From Bacteroidota bacterium (GTDB lineage Bacteria > Bacteroidota > Bacteroidia > Flavobacteriales_F > PHOS-HE28), in NCBI GenBank assembly GCA_018267155.1, contig JAFDZE010000009.1, positions 1-64,000 of the forward strand: 64,000 nucleotides of DNA, read 5' to 3'. The notes under the pieces were generated by a model, which was not told where the DNA came from, made no database searches, and saw nothing but the letters and a program-made list of their open reading frames with translations. The position numbers were made by a program, and so were the translations under genes. This document shows, piece after piece, positions 26,184 through 35,279 of the stretch (position 1 is its first letter; each line of letters opens with the position of its first letter).

Positions 26184-27617
26184 ATGAACGAGCGGCCCTT
26201 CCGCCTCACCCTGATCGTGCTGGGCCACGGCGTGTTCTTGGCGTTGCTCGTGTTGGCATGGAAGCACACCCTGTTGCGTTCCACCTTCGGCGATACCGCT
26301 TTTCAGGTGTTCAAGTGGGTAAGCCAGCCCGGCCTGGACATCGAGGCGCATCGTTACACGGCCGCCGTGCCACAGATCTGCGTAAAGGCCGCGATGTACT
26401 TCGGACCATCGTTGAGCACGTTGCTCATCATCGCCTCCCTGGCCCATGTACTGGTCGGCTACGGCGTGTTCCTGTTGTGCGCGCACGGCTGGAGAGCGCC
26501 GGTGAGCGCGTTGGCCTGTGCCATGGCCACCGTGTTGTGCACCCGATTGACCTTCTACTCGCCCGTGCTGGAGGCCAACTACCTGCTGTGCTTGCCCTTC
26601 CTGCTCCTGGGCTACCTCGAAGCACGTGCTCGCGCCCTCGCCCCCGCGCACGCCGATACCCCTGCACCCTCGCACCCTCGCACCCTCTTCACCGCGTTGC
26701 TCCTCCTGCTCATCCCCCTCGTGGTCCACCCCACAGGCTGGATGGTCATGCTCTTCTGCATCGTCTTCGCGTTCGCTTTGAAATGGACCGGTCGCGGCTC
26801 CACCATCGTCCTGGTGCTGGCCACTTTGCTCTGGCCGGTGCTCTCCCGGTGGATATTACCTCCGACAGGGTATGAATTAGCATTGTACGATGGCGTGCTC
26901 CAAGGGCTGGGCAACTTCGGCGACCTGGCCGGGTGGGGCTCCTGGCGACACCTCTCCATGCATACCTTCTCCGCTAGCACGACGTACCTGCCCGCACTAC
27001 TGGTCCTCTTGGCCGTTCTGGTGTGTTGGACCGTTTCGAGGCGCTACATCCTGGCCGGGCTCACCTTGGGGGGGGCTCTCGCCTTCATCCTGGTCTACCT
27101 CATCACGTTCCACAAGGGCGATGCCGCTGTGATGCAGGACCGGGGCATCCTGCCAGTGGCCACGATCATCGCCTTGAGCGCGTCGGCCTTGGTCGCCCGG
27201 GTGGCAACACCTCCTATGCGTATGGCGGCACTCGTGTTGGCCACGGCGGTGCTCTTCATCAAGCTGCGAGACGTGTCCTTCGCGTCACGGCCCTTCGCGG
27301 AACAGTACCGCGCCACCGGAACCCTGATCGCCCAAGCCCAGGCACAAGGTGTTCGGCGAGGGCTCGTTGATCCGGACCTCCTGCGCGATCGCGGTATCCA
27401 GGCCGGTTGGGCTTTTCCGGTGGAGATCCTGCTGCGCAGTGCCGCGCCCGGCTCCCGGTACGGTATCGTCCTGGTGGATGCCAACAACCCGCTGCCTGCT
27501 GCAGCGCTTGCGAATGGTGACCTCTGGCTGCTCGACCGCGCTTGGGATGTGGATGCGAACGGGAACGCCATTTTTGATCGGAGTACGTCGCCTTACGTCC
27601 GGATCGCACCGCGATGA
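26184..27617 (+). CDS. Polytopic membrane protein, unknown
   Basis: A 477-residue protein with about eleven hydrophobic helices and a C-terminal soluble part of about 100 residues. It resembles the general layout of GT-C membrane glycosyltransferases, but no DxD or family motif is seen. It begins 3 bases after the preceding stop, so the two are probably cotranscribed. Inside it, 26663-26687 is a tandem run of the 8-base unit GCACCCTC, coding Pro-Ser-His-Pro-Arg in a loop. Confidence 0.7.
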   Translation: MNERPFRLTLIVLGHGVFLALLVLAWKHTLLRSTFGDTAFQVFKWVSQPGLDIEAHRYTAAVPQICVKAAMYFGPSLSTLLIIASLAHVLVGYGVFLLCAHGWRAPVSALACAMATVLCTRLTFYSPVLEANYLLCLPFLLLGYLEARARALAPAHADTPAPSHPRTLFTALLLLLIPLVVHPTGWMVMLFCIVFAFALKWTGRGSTIVLVLATLLWPVLSRWILPPTGYELALYDGVLQGLGNFGDLAGWGSWRHLSMHTFSASTTYLPALLVLLAVLVCWTVSRRYILAGLTLGGALAFILVYLITFHKGDAAVMQDRGILPVATIIALSASALVARVATPPMRMAALVLATAVLFIKLRDVSFASRPFAEQYRATGTLIAQAQAQGVRRGLVDPDLLRDRGIQAGWAFPVEILLRSAAPGSRYGIVLVDANNPLPAAALANGDLWLLDRAWDVDANGNAIFDRSTSPYVRIAPR

Positions 27618-27695
27618 CACGGTAATAGCCCGGGCAGCGCGCTACCCGATCGCCCCTGACAACGCACGTGTGCCAGGCCCAGGATCCGCTTCGTC

Positions 27696-28472
27696 ATGCT
27701 TCAACGGTCGTTTGACCACATGCATGGATCCGAAAAGGCGCATTCCCCTATGTTCGCGCGCATGGATGATGGGTACCTTGTTCCGTGGATACTTCGTGTG
27801 CATGCCATAGCGGGCGGCATCGCGCTGGTGGTGGCCCCACTGGCAATGGCCTTGCCCAAGGGCGGCACGTGGCACAGGCGCTGGGGCAAAGCCTACTTCT
27901 ACAGCATGGTCGTGGTCTGTATCACCGCTGTTGTGCTGGGCATTGCCCACTATCAGCGCAGTTTCTGGCTGGCGCTCGTGGGCGTGTTCAGTTTCCACCT
28001 GGTGGCCAGCGGTTACCGGTCGCTCTACCTGAAAAAGCTGCACGAGGGCCTGAAGCCTCAGCCTACGGACCTCTGGTTGCACGGCATAGCTGGCACCGTG
28101 AACGGTGGTCTCCTCATCTGGGGCCTGGCCCATTTGCTGATGGGGCAGCGGGATACCAAAGCCATGCTGTTCACCGTGTTCGGCGCCATCGGCAGCTACA
28201 TGGTGGTCATCCAGCTGCATCGGTTCTACAAACGCAAGCACGATAAACGGGAGTGGTTCTACGGGCATATCAGCGGCATGCTGGGCGCGTACATCGCCAC
28301 GCTCAGCGCGTTCAGTGCGGTGAATCTGGAGATGATCCGTCCCACGTGGTTGAAATGGCTGTGGCCTACCCTCGTCGGAGTTCCGTTGATCATCCTTTGG
28401 ACCGGCCATTACCGTCGGCGTTTCGCCAAGGGGGCCCGGGTGCGCGACATGGCCGAAGTGAGGATCCGCTGA
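27696..28472 (+). CDS. DUF2306-like membrane protein
   Basis: About 258 residues with seven or so membrane helices. A conserved-looking RVHAIAGGIALVVAPLAM is followed by KGGTWHRRWGKAYFYSMVVV, the GxxHRxxGxxY pattern of DUF2306-like integral membrane proteins, and later YGHISGMLGAYIATLSAFSA. Function unknown; the conserved His residues might bind heme or metal, which is speculation. Start uncertain: ATG 27696 or ATG 27750 (MFARMDDGYL). Confidence 0.75.
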   Translation: MLQRSFDHMHGSEKAHSPMFARMDDGYLVPWILRVHAIAGGIALVVAPLAMALPKGGTWHRRWGKAYFYSMVVVCITAVVLGIAHYQRSFWLALVGVFSFHLVASGYRSLYLKKLHEGLKPQPTDLWLHGIAGTVNGGLLIWGLAHLLMGQRDTKAMLFTVFGAIGSYMVVIQLHRFYKRKHDKREWFYGHISGMLGAYIATLSAFSAVNLEMIRPTWLKWLWPTLVGVPLIILWTGHYRRRFAKGARVRDMAEVRIR

Positions 28473-28562
28473 GGCGGGACGTGGGGCCAACGGCCCAGGG
28501 GCTGGTCGGTGATGTGGTGCGGTGCTTCCTTCGCATCTTCACGCCCCCTTATCGGTCACCCC

Positions 28563-31505
28563 ATGAAGCAATCCTTCCTTCTCCTCGCGGCCACGTGTGC
28601 TTTTTCCGCCGTTGCCCAGACCCGGATCGCCCCGACGCGATCAGCCGCCAAGACGTACACCTATGTGAGCGTACCCGGCGACCCGATGGGGACCCGGATC
28701 TACACGCTCGATAACGGCCTGCAGGTCTGGCTGAGCCGCAACACCGATGCTCCACGCGTGCAGACCAACATCGCCGTGCGGGCCGGCAGCAAGAACGACC
28801 CCGCCGATGCCACCGGCCTGGCGCACTACCTGGAGCACATGCTCTTCAAGGGCACCTCGAATATCGGCACATCCGACTGGGCCAAGGAGAGCGCCCTGCT
28901 TGATCGGATCAGCGACCAGTACGAACTGCGCCGCACCACCACCGATGAGGCCAAGCGCGACGCCATCTATCGCACGATCGACAGCCTGAGCACGCTGGCC
29001 GCCGGTTACGCCGTGCCCAACGAGTACGACAAGATGATCAAGAGCATCGGTGCGCGCGGCACCAATGCCTACACGAGTACCGAACAGACCGTGTACATCA
29101 ACGATGTGCCCAGCGACGAACTGGAACGCTGGGCCATGATCGAGAGTGAGCGCATGCAGGAATGCGTGCTGCGCCTCTTCCATACCGAGTTGGAGACGGT
29201 GTACGAGGAGTTCAATCGCAGCCAGGACAACGACGGGCGTACCGCCGCCGAGATGATGGACAAACTGCTGTACAAGAAGCATCCGTACGGCACCCAGACC
29301 ACCATCGGCACGGGCGAGCACCTGAAGAACCCCAGCATGGTGAAGATCCATCAATTCTTCGATTCCTGGTACGTGCCCAACAACATGGCCATCATCCTTG
29401 CGGGCGACCTGGACTACGACAAGACCATCGCGCTCGTCGACAAGTACTTCGGGAAGTGGAAGCGCAAGGAGGTGCCCGGCTTCTCCTTCGCACCTGAGGA
29501 CCCCATCAACGCACCGATCCAGGCTGAGGTCTTCGGTCCCGACCGCGAATGGGTGAGCCTGGCCTGGCGCTTCAACGGCACCAAGAGCGATGACCCCATC
29601 ATGCTCGAACTGATCGCGGGCATCCTGAGCAACGGCAAGGCCGGCCTCTTCGACCTGAACCTGTTGCAGGAGCAGAAGGTGCTGGGTGCCCAGGCCTTCT
29701 CGGGCGAACAGGCGGACTACAGCGAATTCGGTATGCGCATCCAGCCCCGCGAAGGACAGACGCTGGAAGAGGCGCGCGACCTGGCCCTCGGCCAACTGGA
29801 GGCCCTCAAGCGCGGCGAGTTCGACGATTGGCTGATCGAGGCCGTGGTGAACGACAATAAGCAACAACAGATCCGCTTCTGGAATGAGCACAACAGCCTC
29901 CGGGCCAGTGCCATGACCGATGCGTTCATCCTGCGCAAGGACTGGCAACGCATGGTGGACCTGTACGACCGCATGGGCCGCATCACCAAACAGCAGGTGA
30001 TGGACTTCGCCAAGGCGCGTTTCAACAACAACTACGTGTGCGTCTTCAAGCGGACGGGCGAGGCCTCCGGTCGCCACAAGGTGACCAAGCCCAAGATCAC
30101 CCCCATCGACATCAAGCGTGACACCAAGAGTGCCTGGCGACTCGAGTGGGAGAAGGTACTGCCCGCGACCATGATCCCGGAATTTGTGGACTTCAATACC
30201 GCCATCAGTCGCAAATCGCTGACCTCCGGTGTCGAATTGGCTTGCGTGAAGAACCCGAGCAATGACCTGTTCAGCTTGAACTACATCGTCGACATGGGGT
30301 CCTTGAACGATCGGGAACTGCGCGTGGCCATCGATTACCTCGATTATCTCGGTACATCCAAGTACAGCCCTGCCGACCTCAAGAAGGAACTCTTCAAGCT
30401 GGGACTCGACATCTCCGTCTCCGCCGGGGATGACCGCTCGGTGGTGACCTTGAGCGGGCTTGACAAGCATCTGGAAGAGGGCATCCAGTTGCTGGAACAC
30501 GTGCTCTCCGACGCGCAGCCCAACAAAGAGGCCCTGCCGGGATTGATCGCCGATATCCGCCAGAAACGGCAGGACCAATTGAAGAGCAAGGGCGGCCTGC
30601 TCTATTCCGGTCTGCTCAATATGGCCAGATACGGCGGAAAGAACCCGCTGAACGACATCCTGACCAACGAGCAACTGGCCGAGTTGGGACCACAGCAACT
30701 CATCGACCGCATCCACGGGCTCACCGGCTGGAAGCACCGTATTTTTTATTACGGGAAGAAAGGGATCGATGAAATGGCCCCGCTGCTCACGAAGTACCAC
30801 CAGGTGCCCGCCGTGCTGAAGGACTGCCCGCCCGAGCGCGTGTATCCCGAACTGCCCACCACGGCGAACACCGTGCTTTTCACCGAGTACGACATGGTAC
30901 AGACCGAGATGGTGCTCAACAGCAAAGCGGGTCCTTTCGATGCGGCCAAACTGCCCTTCGCATCACTCTTCAACGAGTACTTCGGCAGCGGACTCAGCAG
31001 CATCGTCTTCCAGGAGATCCGCGAAGCCAAGGCCCTGGCCTACGGTGCCAACGCCAGTTACACCAGCCCGGCCAAGAAGGCCGATGCCCATTACGTTCGG
31101 GCCTTCATCGGCACCCAGGCCGACAAATTGCCGGACGCGCTCGATGCCATGCTCAAGTTGATGAATGAGATGCCCATGGCCGAAGCCCAGTTCGAAGGTG
31201 CCAAAACAGCGGCTTTGAAAGTGATCGCCAGCACCCGGATCACCAAGGAGAACATCTACTGGCAATGGGAGGCGGCGCGGCGACGCGGGTTGGACCACGA
31301 CGTACGACGCGATATCTACGGGGCGATCCCGAAGATCACCCTGCTGGACATGAAGGGTTTCTTCGACAAGGAGATCAAGGGAAGGCCCTATACCTATTGC
31401 GTCATCGGCAAGGAAAGCGGCATGGACATGAAGGCCTTGGAGAGGCTGGGACCCGTGCGGAAGCTGACGAAGAAGGAACTCTTCGGGTATGATGAGGAGA
31501 GGTGA
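28563..31505 (+). CDS. M16 family zinc metalloprotease, secreted
   Basis: A 980-residue two-lobed insulinase (M16) peptidase with an N-terminal signal peptide ending near FSAVAQT. The catalytic inverted zinc motif HxxEH is present in LAHYLEHMLFKGT, with the downstream Glu in ELETVYEEFNRSQ. The second M16 lobe (about residues 540-980) lacks this motif, as usual. A periplasmic oligopeptide-degrading role is likely. The ATG at 28563 begins the signal peptide; an ATG at 28509 adds 18 residues before it. Confidence 0.93.
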   Translation: MKQSFLLLAATCAFSAVAQTRIAPTRSAAKTYTYVSVPGDPMGTRIYTLDNGLQVWLSRNTDAPRVQTNIAVRAGSKNDPADATGLAHYLEHMLFKGTSNIGTSDWAKESALLDRISDQYELRRTTTDEAKRDAIYRTIDSLSTLAAGYAVPNEYDKMIKSIGARGTNAYTSTEQTVYINDVPSDELERWAMIESERMQECVLRLFHTELETVYEEFNRSQDNDGRTAAEMMDKLLYKKHPYGTQTTIGTGEHLKNPSMVKIHQFFDSWYVPNNMAIILAGDLDYDKTIALVDKYFGKWKRKEVPGFSFAPEDPINAPIQAEVFGPDREWVSLAWRFNGTKSDDPIMLELIAGILSNGKAGLFDLNLLQEQKVLGAQAFSGEQADYSEFGMRIQPREGQTLEEARDLALGQLEALKRGEFDDWLIEAVVNDNKQQQIRFWNEHNSLRASAMTDAFILRKDWQRMVDLYDRMGRITKQQVMDFAKARFNNNYVCVFKRTGEASGRHKVTKPKITPIDIKRDTKSAWRLEWEKVLPATMIPEFVDFNTAISRKSLTSGVELACVKNPSNDLFSLNYIVDMGSLNDRELRVAIDYLDYLGTSKYSPADLKKELFKLGLDISVSAGDDRSVVTLSGLDKHLEEGIQLLEHVLSDAQPNKEALPGLIADIRQKRQDQLKSKGGLLYSGLLNMARYGGKNPLNDILTNEQLAELGPQQLIDRIHGLTGWKHRIFYYGKKGIDEMAPLLTKYHQVPAVLKDCPPERVYPELPTTANTVLFTEYDMVQTEMVLNSKAGPFDAAKLPFASLFNEYFGSGLSSIVFQEIREAKALAYGANASYTSPAKKADAHYVRAFIGTQADKLPDALDAMLKLMNEMPMAEAQFEGAKTAALKVIASTRITKENIYWQWEAARRRGLDHDVRRDIYGAIPKITLLDMKGFFDKEIKGRPYTYCVIGKESGMDMKALERLGPVRKLTKKELFGYDEER

Positions 31506-31533
31506 ACGATCCTTGCAAGGAGTGCTGAGCGAC

Positions 31534-31587
31534 GAGTGGCGAGAGACGAGTGGCATCCCGCATCATGCCACTCGTCTCTCGCCACTC
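31534..31587. repeat. Perfect inverted repeat, 22-base arms
   Basis: Arms 31534-31555 and 31566-31587 are perfectly complementary around a 10-base loop. Each arm is built of GAGTGGC/GACGAGTGG-type units, and 31591-31603 adds more of the same (GCTCGCCACTCG). It lies in the 105-base gap between the M16 protease and the polysaccharide cluster. It may end transcription or mark a REP/MITE-like element. No T-tract follows. Confidence 0.85.
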
Positions 31588-31610
31588 AGCGCTCGCCACT
31601 CGCCATCCAC

Positions 31611-32456
31611 ATGAGAGCCTGCGTCTTCTCCGTCGACATCGAGGACTGGTTCCACATCCTTGACCTGCCCAGCACCCCGAAGTTGGAGGAGTGGCCCGCG
31701 CTTCAGAGCGATGTGGTGCGCAACACGCGCCGGATGTACGCGACCTTCCGGAAGCACGATGTGAGGTGTACACTCTTTTTCCTGGGTTGGGTGGCCGAAC
31801 GCTGGCCCGACCTGGTGAAAGAAGCCGTGGACGATGGCCACGAGATCGCCAGCCATGGCTACGCGCACGAACTGGTGTACACGATCACCGAACAACGGTT
31901 CTCCGACGATATCCGCAAGGCCAGGGAGATCATCGAGCGAGCGGGAGGGAAGGTCGTGAAAGGCTACCGGTGTCCTGGTTTCAGCGTGACCGATGCCACG
32001 CCCTGGTTCTTCGACCGGGTGCGCGAGGCGGGATACCTCTACGACAGCAGTGTTTGGCCAGGAGCACGTGGACATGGTGGTCTGCCCGGTGCGAAAGCCA
32101 CGCCGCATATCATCACCACCGGGCATGGCGACCTGGTGGAGTTCCCCATCAGCATGGCGCGTACACTGGGGCGACCCATGTACTTCTTCGGCGGTGGCTA
32201 CCTGCGTTTCTTCCCGTACGCGCTCATTCGGAGCAAGGTGAAGCAGGTGCTCGCCGAGGACCGGCCCGTGATCTTCTATCTCCACCCGCGCGAGATCGAT
32301 CCCCAACAGCCACGACTGCCCATGAACGCCAAACGCCGCTTCATGACCTACACGGGGCTGCACACCACGGAACGCAAAATGGACGCCTTGTTCAAGGACT
32401 TCCGCTTCAACACCTTCGAGGCGCTACTGACCTCCATTCGCGGTGGCCAGCCATGA
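31611..32456 (+). CDS. Polysaccharide deacetylase (XrtA/DUF3473 type)
   Basis: A 281-residue NodB-type deacetylase. It begins FSVDIEDWFH, the start typical of exosortase-cluster deacetylases, followed by CTLFFLGWVAERWP, DDGHEIASHGYAHELVYT (zinc His pair), GYRCPGFSVTDAT and IFYLHPREIDP. It should remove acetyl groups from N-acetyl sugars of an exopolysaccharide. The ATG at 31611 fits the motif start. The gene overlaps the next by 4 bases (ATGA), heading a five-gene chain. Confidence 0.9.
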   Translation: MRACVFSVDIEDWFHILDLPSTPKLEEWPALQSDVVRNTRRMYATFRKHDVRCTLFFLGWVAERWPDLVKEAVDDGHEIASHGYAHELVYTITEQRFSDDIRKAREIIERAGGKVVKGYRCPGFSVTDATPWFFDRVREAGYLYDSSVWPGARGHGGLPGAKATPHIITTGHGDLVEFPISMARTLGRPMYFFGGGYLRFFPYALIRSKVKQVLAEDRPVIFYLHPREIDPQQPRLPMNAKRRFMTYTGLHTTERKMDALFKDFRFNTFEALLTSIRGGQP

Positions 32457-33577
32457 GTTCGGCCCCGCACCCGACCATCGATCAGATCCCAGGGCCATTG
32501 GACCAGCCTGCGCGCTTCCTGTTCCTGTACACTGAACTGGCACCGTACGTGATCGCGTGCTTGCGGGCATTGGCTGAACGTGGTGCCGAAGTACACGTGG
32601 TGCGTTGGCCGGTGAACCGTGAAGCTCCTTTCCGGATGGAAGTGGACGAACGCATCCATTTGTACGAACGCAACACAATGGGGACAGATGGGCTCTTGCA
32701 ACTCGCGGAGCGGATCAAGCCTGCCGTTGTGCTGGCCAGTGGCTGGGTGGACAAGGGCTACCTCGCCGTGTGCCGTACGTTGCGCACGGCCGGTGTGCCC
32801 ACGGTGATGTGCAGCGATACGGCATGGCGTGGCAGTGCCCGACAATGGCTGGCCGTGGGTGCCGGGCGCTTCTGGATACGCAGTGCCTTCTCGCACGCAT
32901 GGGTCACCGGCACGGCCCAAGCCGACTACGCGCGCAAGCTGGGTTTCGCCGATAGCGACATCCGTACCGGCTTCTATTCCGCCGACACGGATCTCTTCGC
33001 ACCGCTGGCGACCAGCCTCGGTGCACAACGTGCGCTGGCATGGCCGCACCGCTTCCTGTGTACGGCACGATACATCCCCACCAAGGGGCATCAATACCTC
33101 TGCGATGCGTTCGCCGAACTGTGCGATGCGGATGAAACGGAGGACTGGGAACTCTGGATCGTCGGCACGGGTGAACTCCACGAGCAGGTGATGCGTTCCC
33201 CGAGCGGCCGTCATCCGCGCATCCGTCATCTCGGCTTCATTCAAGCGGAGGCGCTGCCAGCGATCATGGCCGATTGTGGCGTCTTCATCCTGCCCAGCAC
33301 TTACGAACCGTGGGGCGTGGTGGTGCAGGAGAACGCCTGCGCCGGGTTCCCGCTCCTGCTCAGCGATGCCGTTGGCGCGGCCGAGCGATTCCTGCACGAA
33401 GGGGAGAACGGACATCTGTTCCGGGCCGGCGACCGGTCGTCGATCAAGCAGGCCATGCTGCGCATGGTGCATGCGAACGACGACCGGTTGCGCGCCATGG
33501 GCTTGCGCAGCGCGTCCATCGGCATCTCTTGGAACCCGGACCAATGGGCCGCTGTCGCAATGGGACTTATCCGATGA
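32453..33577 (+). CDS. Glycosyltransferase family 4
   Basis: A 374-residue GT-B glycosyltransferase. The C-terminal donor-binding half shows YIPTKGHQYLCDAF, ELWIVGTGELHEQV and the GT4 E-x7-E region in STYEPWGVVVQENACAGFP. It probably transfers a nucleotide-sugar unit to a lipid-linked exopolysaccharide intermediate at the inner membrane. Start ATG 32453 overlaps the deacetylase stop and the next gene again overlaps by 4 bases, so the set is translationally coupled. Confidence 0.9.
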   Translation: MSSAPHPTIDQIPGPLDQPARFLFLYTELAPYVIACLRALAERGAEVHVVRWPVNREAPFRMEVDERIHLYERNTMGTDGLLQLAERIKPAVVLASGWVDKGYLAVCRTLRTAGVPTVMCSDTAWRGSARQWLAVGAGRFWIRSAFSHAWVTGTAQADYARKLGFADSDIRTGFYSADTDLFAPLATSLGAQRALAWPHRFLCTARYIPTKGHQYLCDAFAELCDADETEDWELWIVGTGELHEQVMRSPSGRHPRIRHLGFIQAEALPAIMADCGVFILPSTYEPWGVVVQENACAGFPLLLSDAVGAAERFLHEGENGHLFRAGDRSSIKQAMLRMVHANDDRLRAMGLRSASIGISWNPDQWAAVAMGLIR

Positions 33578-34716
33578 AGAAGCCCGGGATCCTCGTCCTC
33601 ATCGACTGGTACGCACCGGGGTTCAAAGCTGGTGGGCCTGTCCGGAGCATGGTGAACATGATCGATCACCTGTGTGATCAGGTCGCATTCCACGTCGTGA
33701 CCACGGACACCGATTACACGGGGACTTCCCCGTACCCGGGCATCACATCGGACGCATGGACCACGTTGCCGGATGGTACACGCGTGTGGTACGCTTCTCG
33801 GAAGGGCATCAGCCGGGCCGTGTGGAGAACGCTGCTGAACGGGCACTCGTGGGATGCGGTGTACATCAATGGCATGTGGTCGCCGTGGTTCAGTGCCATG
33901 CCCTTATGGCTCCTGCGCGGTTCCTCCGTCAAACGCATCGTGGCCGTACGGGGCATGTTGGCTCGTGGAATGATGAAGCATGGGTCCCTGAAGAAGCGGC
34001 TCTTCCTTGCGGCCATGAAACTCGCGGGATGCTACAAGAATGTCGTGTTCCAAGCTACGAACACCGAGGAGATGGAGGACGTGAAGCGTTGGATATCGGC
34101 GGACGCTGTGGTACATCTGGTCCCCAATCTGGGCCGCAAGGCCGTTGGTGGCGCCTCGTCATCCCGTGTGAAGCGGCCCGGTGAACTGCAACTGGTGAGT
34201 GTGGCACGGATCGCGGTTGAGAAGAACACACTTTTCGCCATCGAATGCCTTGCGCATGTGCGTGGCCGGGTCTCCTTTGATCTCTATGGCCCGATCTACG
34301 ACGAGGCCTATTGGGCGAAGTGCCGTGAAGCCATCGCCCGGCTCCCTGAAGGGATCAATGTGACGCATAAGGGAACGATCGCCGCGGAAGATGTCCCCGC
34401 CCTGTTCGCGAAGTACCATGCGCTATTCATGCCCAGCTTGGGCGAGAATTTCGGCCATTCCATGGTGGAAGCGCTGGCCACCGGGCTTCCGCTCCTCATC
34501 AGCGATCGGACGCCGTGGCGTGGATTAGCCGCACTGAACGCCGGATGGGACCTGTCCTTGGAGGACCCCGGCGGTTTCCGGGATGTACTGAACGATCTGG
34601 TCATGTGCGACCAAGCCGGGTTCGATCCCTTATCGAAAGGGGCCTTCGCGCTCGGCGAACGATATTTGAACGATCCCGCGCCGGTGAGAGCCACGCTGGA
34701 ACTTCTGTTGCGATGA
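33574..34716 (+). CDS. Glycosyltransferase family 4
   Basis: A 380-residue GT-B enzyme. The acceptor half begins ILVLIDWYAPGFKAGGPVRS, with the glycine-rich loop of GT4 enzymes. The donor half has LVSVARIAVEKNTLFAIECL and PSLGENFGHSMVEALATGLP with the E-x7-E pattern. It differs enough from the previous GT4 to use another sugar. 4-base overlaps on both sides tie it to the deacetylase-WcaF chain. Confidence 0.9.
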   Translation: MKKPGILVLIDWYAPGFKAGGPVRSMVNMIDHLCDQVAFHVVTTDTDYTGTSPYPGITSDAWTTLPDGTRVWYASRKGISRAVWRTLLNGHSWDAVYINGMWSPWFSAMPLWLLRGSSVKRIVAVRGMLARGMMKHGSLKKRLFLAAMKLAGCYKNVVFQATNTEEMEDVKRWISADAVVHLVPNLGRKAVGGASSSRVKRPGELQLVSVARIAVEKNTLFAIECLAHVRGRVSFDLYGPIYDEAYWAKCREAIARLPEGINVTHKGTIAAEDVPALFAKYHALFMPSLGENFGHSMVEALATGLPLLISDRTPWRGLAALNAGWDLSLEDPGGFRDVLNDLVMCDQAGFDPLSKGAFALGERYLNDPAPVRATLELLLR

Positions 34717-35279
34717 CCAACGAACGCGTACACGTCGACCTGAGCCGATTCGACAATGCCGATTTCCCGAAAGGAGCGGGACCGGTCAAACTGGCCCTGT
34801 GGTACTTCACCAACGCGCTCTTCTTCCTCAATCCGCTTTTCCCGTTCCGTCGCGTGAAGCCCGCACTGCTCCGGCTTTTCGGGGCCAAAGTGGGTCGGGG
34901 CGTGGTCATCCACCCGGGCGTCAATATCAAATACCCGTGGAAGTTGATCATCGGGAACCACTGCTGGGTGGGCCAGCGCGCATGGCTGGACAATATCGAC
35001 CTGCTCACCATCGGGGATCATGTGGTCATTTCGCAAGGGGCGGTGATCATCCAGGGCAGCCACGACTACAAGAAGGTGGATTATCCCACCATGAGCGGAC
35101 CTGTCACCTTGGAAAGCGGTAGCTGGGTGGGGGCGGGGGCCATGGTGCTCATGGGCGTGCGGCTCGGCTCGCACAGTGTGCTGGCGGCAGGCAGCGTGGC
35201 CAGTGCCGATCTGATGCCCTACATGATCTACCGGGGAAACCCGGCGCGCCCCGTGCGCGAACGGACCATCTCCGCGTGA
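34713..35279 (+). CDS. WcaF-like sugar O-acetyltransferase
   Basis: A 188-residue left-handed beta-helix (hexapeptide) acetyltransferase. Repeats run from GAKVGRGVVIHPGVNIKYPW through GNHCWVGQRAWLDNID, GDHVVISQGAVIIQGSHDY (catalytic His in SHDY) to SWVGAGAMVLMGVRLGSH. The WcaF relation is suggested by the N-terminal ALWYFTNALFFLNPLFPF. It would add acetyl groups to exopolysaccharide sugars from acetyl-CoA, opposite in effect to the first gene of the chain. Overlaps both neighbours by 4 bases. Confidence 0.9.
   Translation: MTNERVHVDLSRFDNADFPKGAGPVKLALWYFTNALFFLNPLFPFRRVKPALLRLFGAKVGRGVVIHPGVNIKYPWKLIIGNHCWVGQRAWLDNIDLLTIGDHVVISQGAVIIQGSHDYKKVDYPTMSGPVTLESGSWVGAGAMVLMGVRLGSHSVLAAGSVASADLMPYMIYRGNPARPVRERTISA

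Noticed and set aside
28641-30800. A 719-codon minus-strand frame opposite the M16 protease
   Set aside because: The sense frame has complete protease motifs. The antisense product has no recognisable domain and is a shadow.
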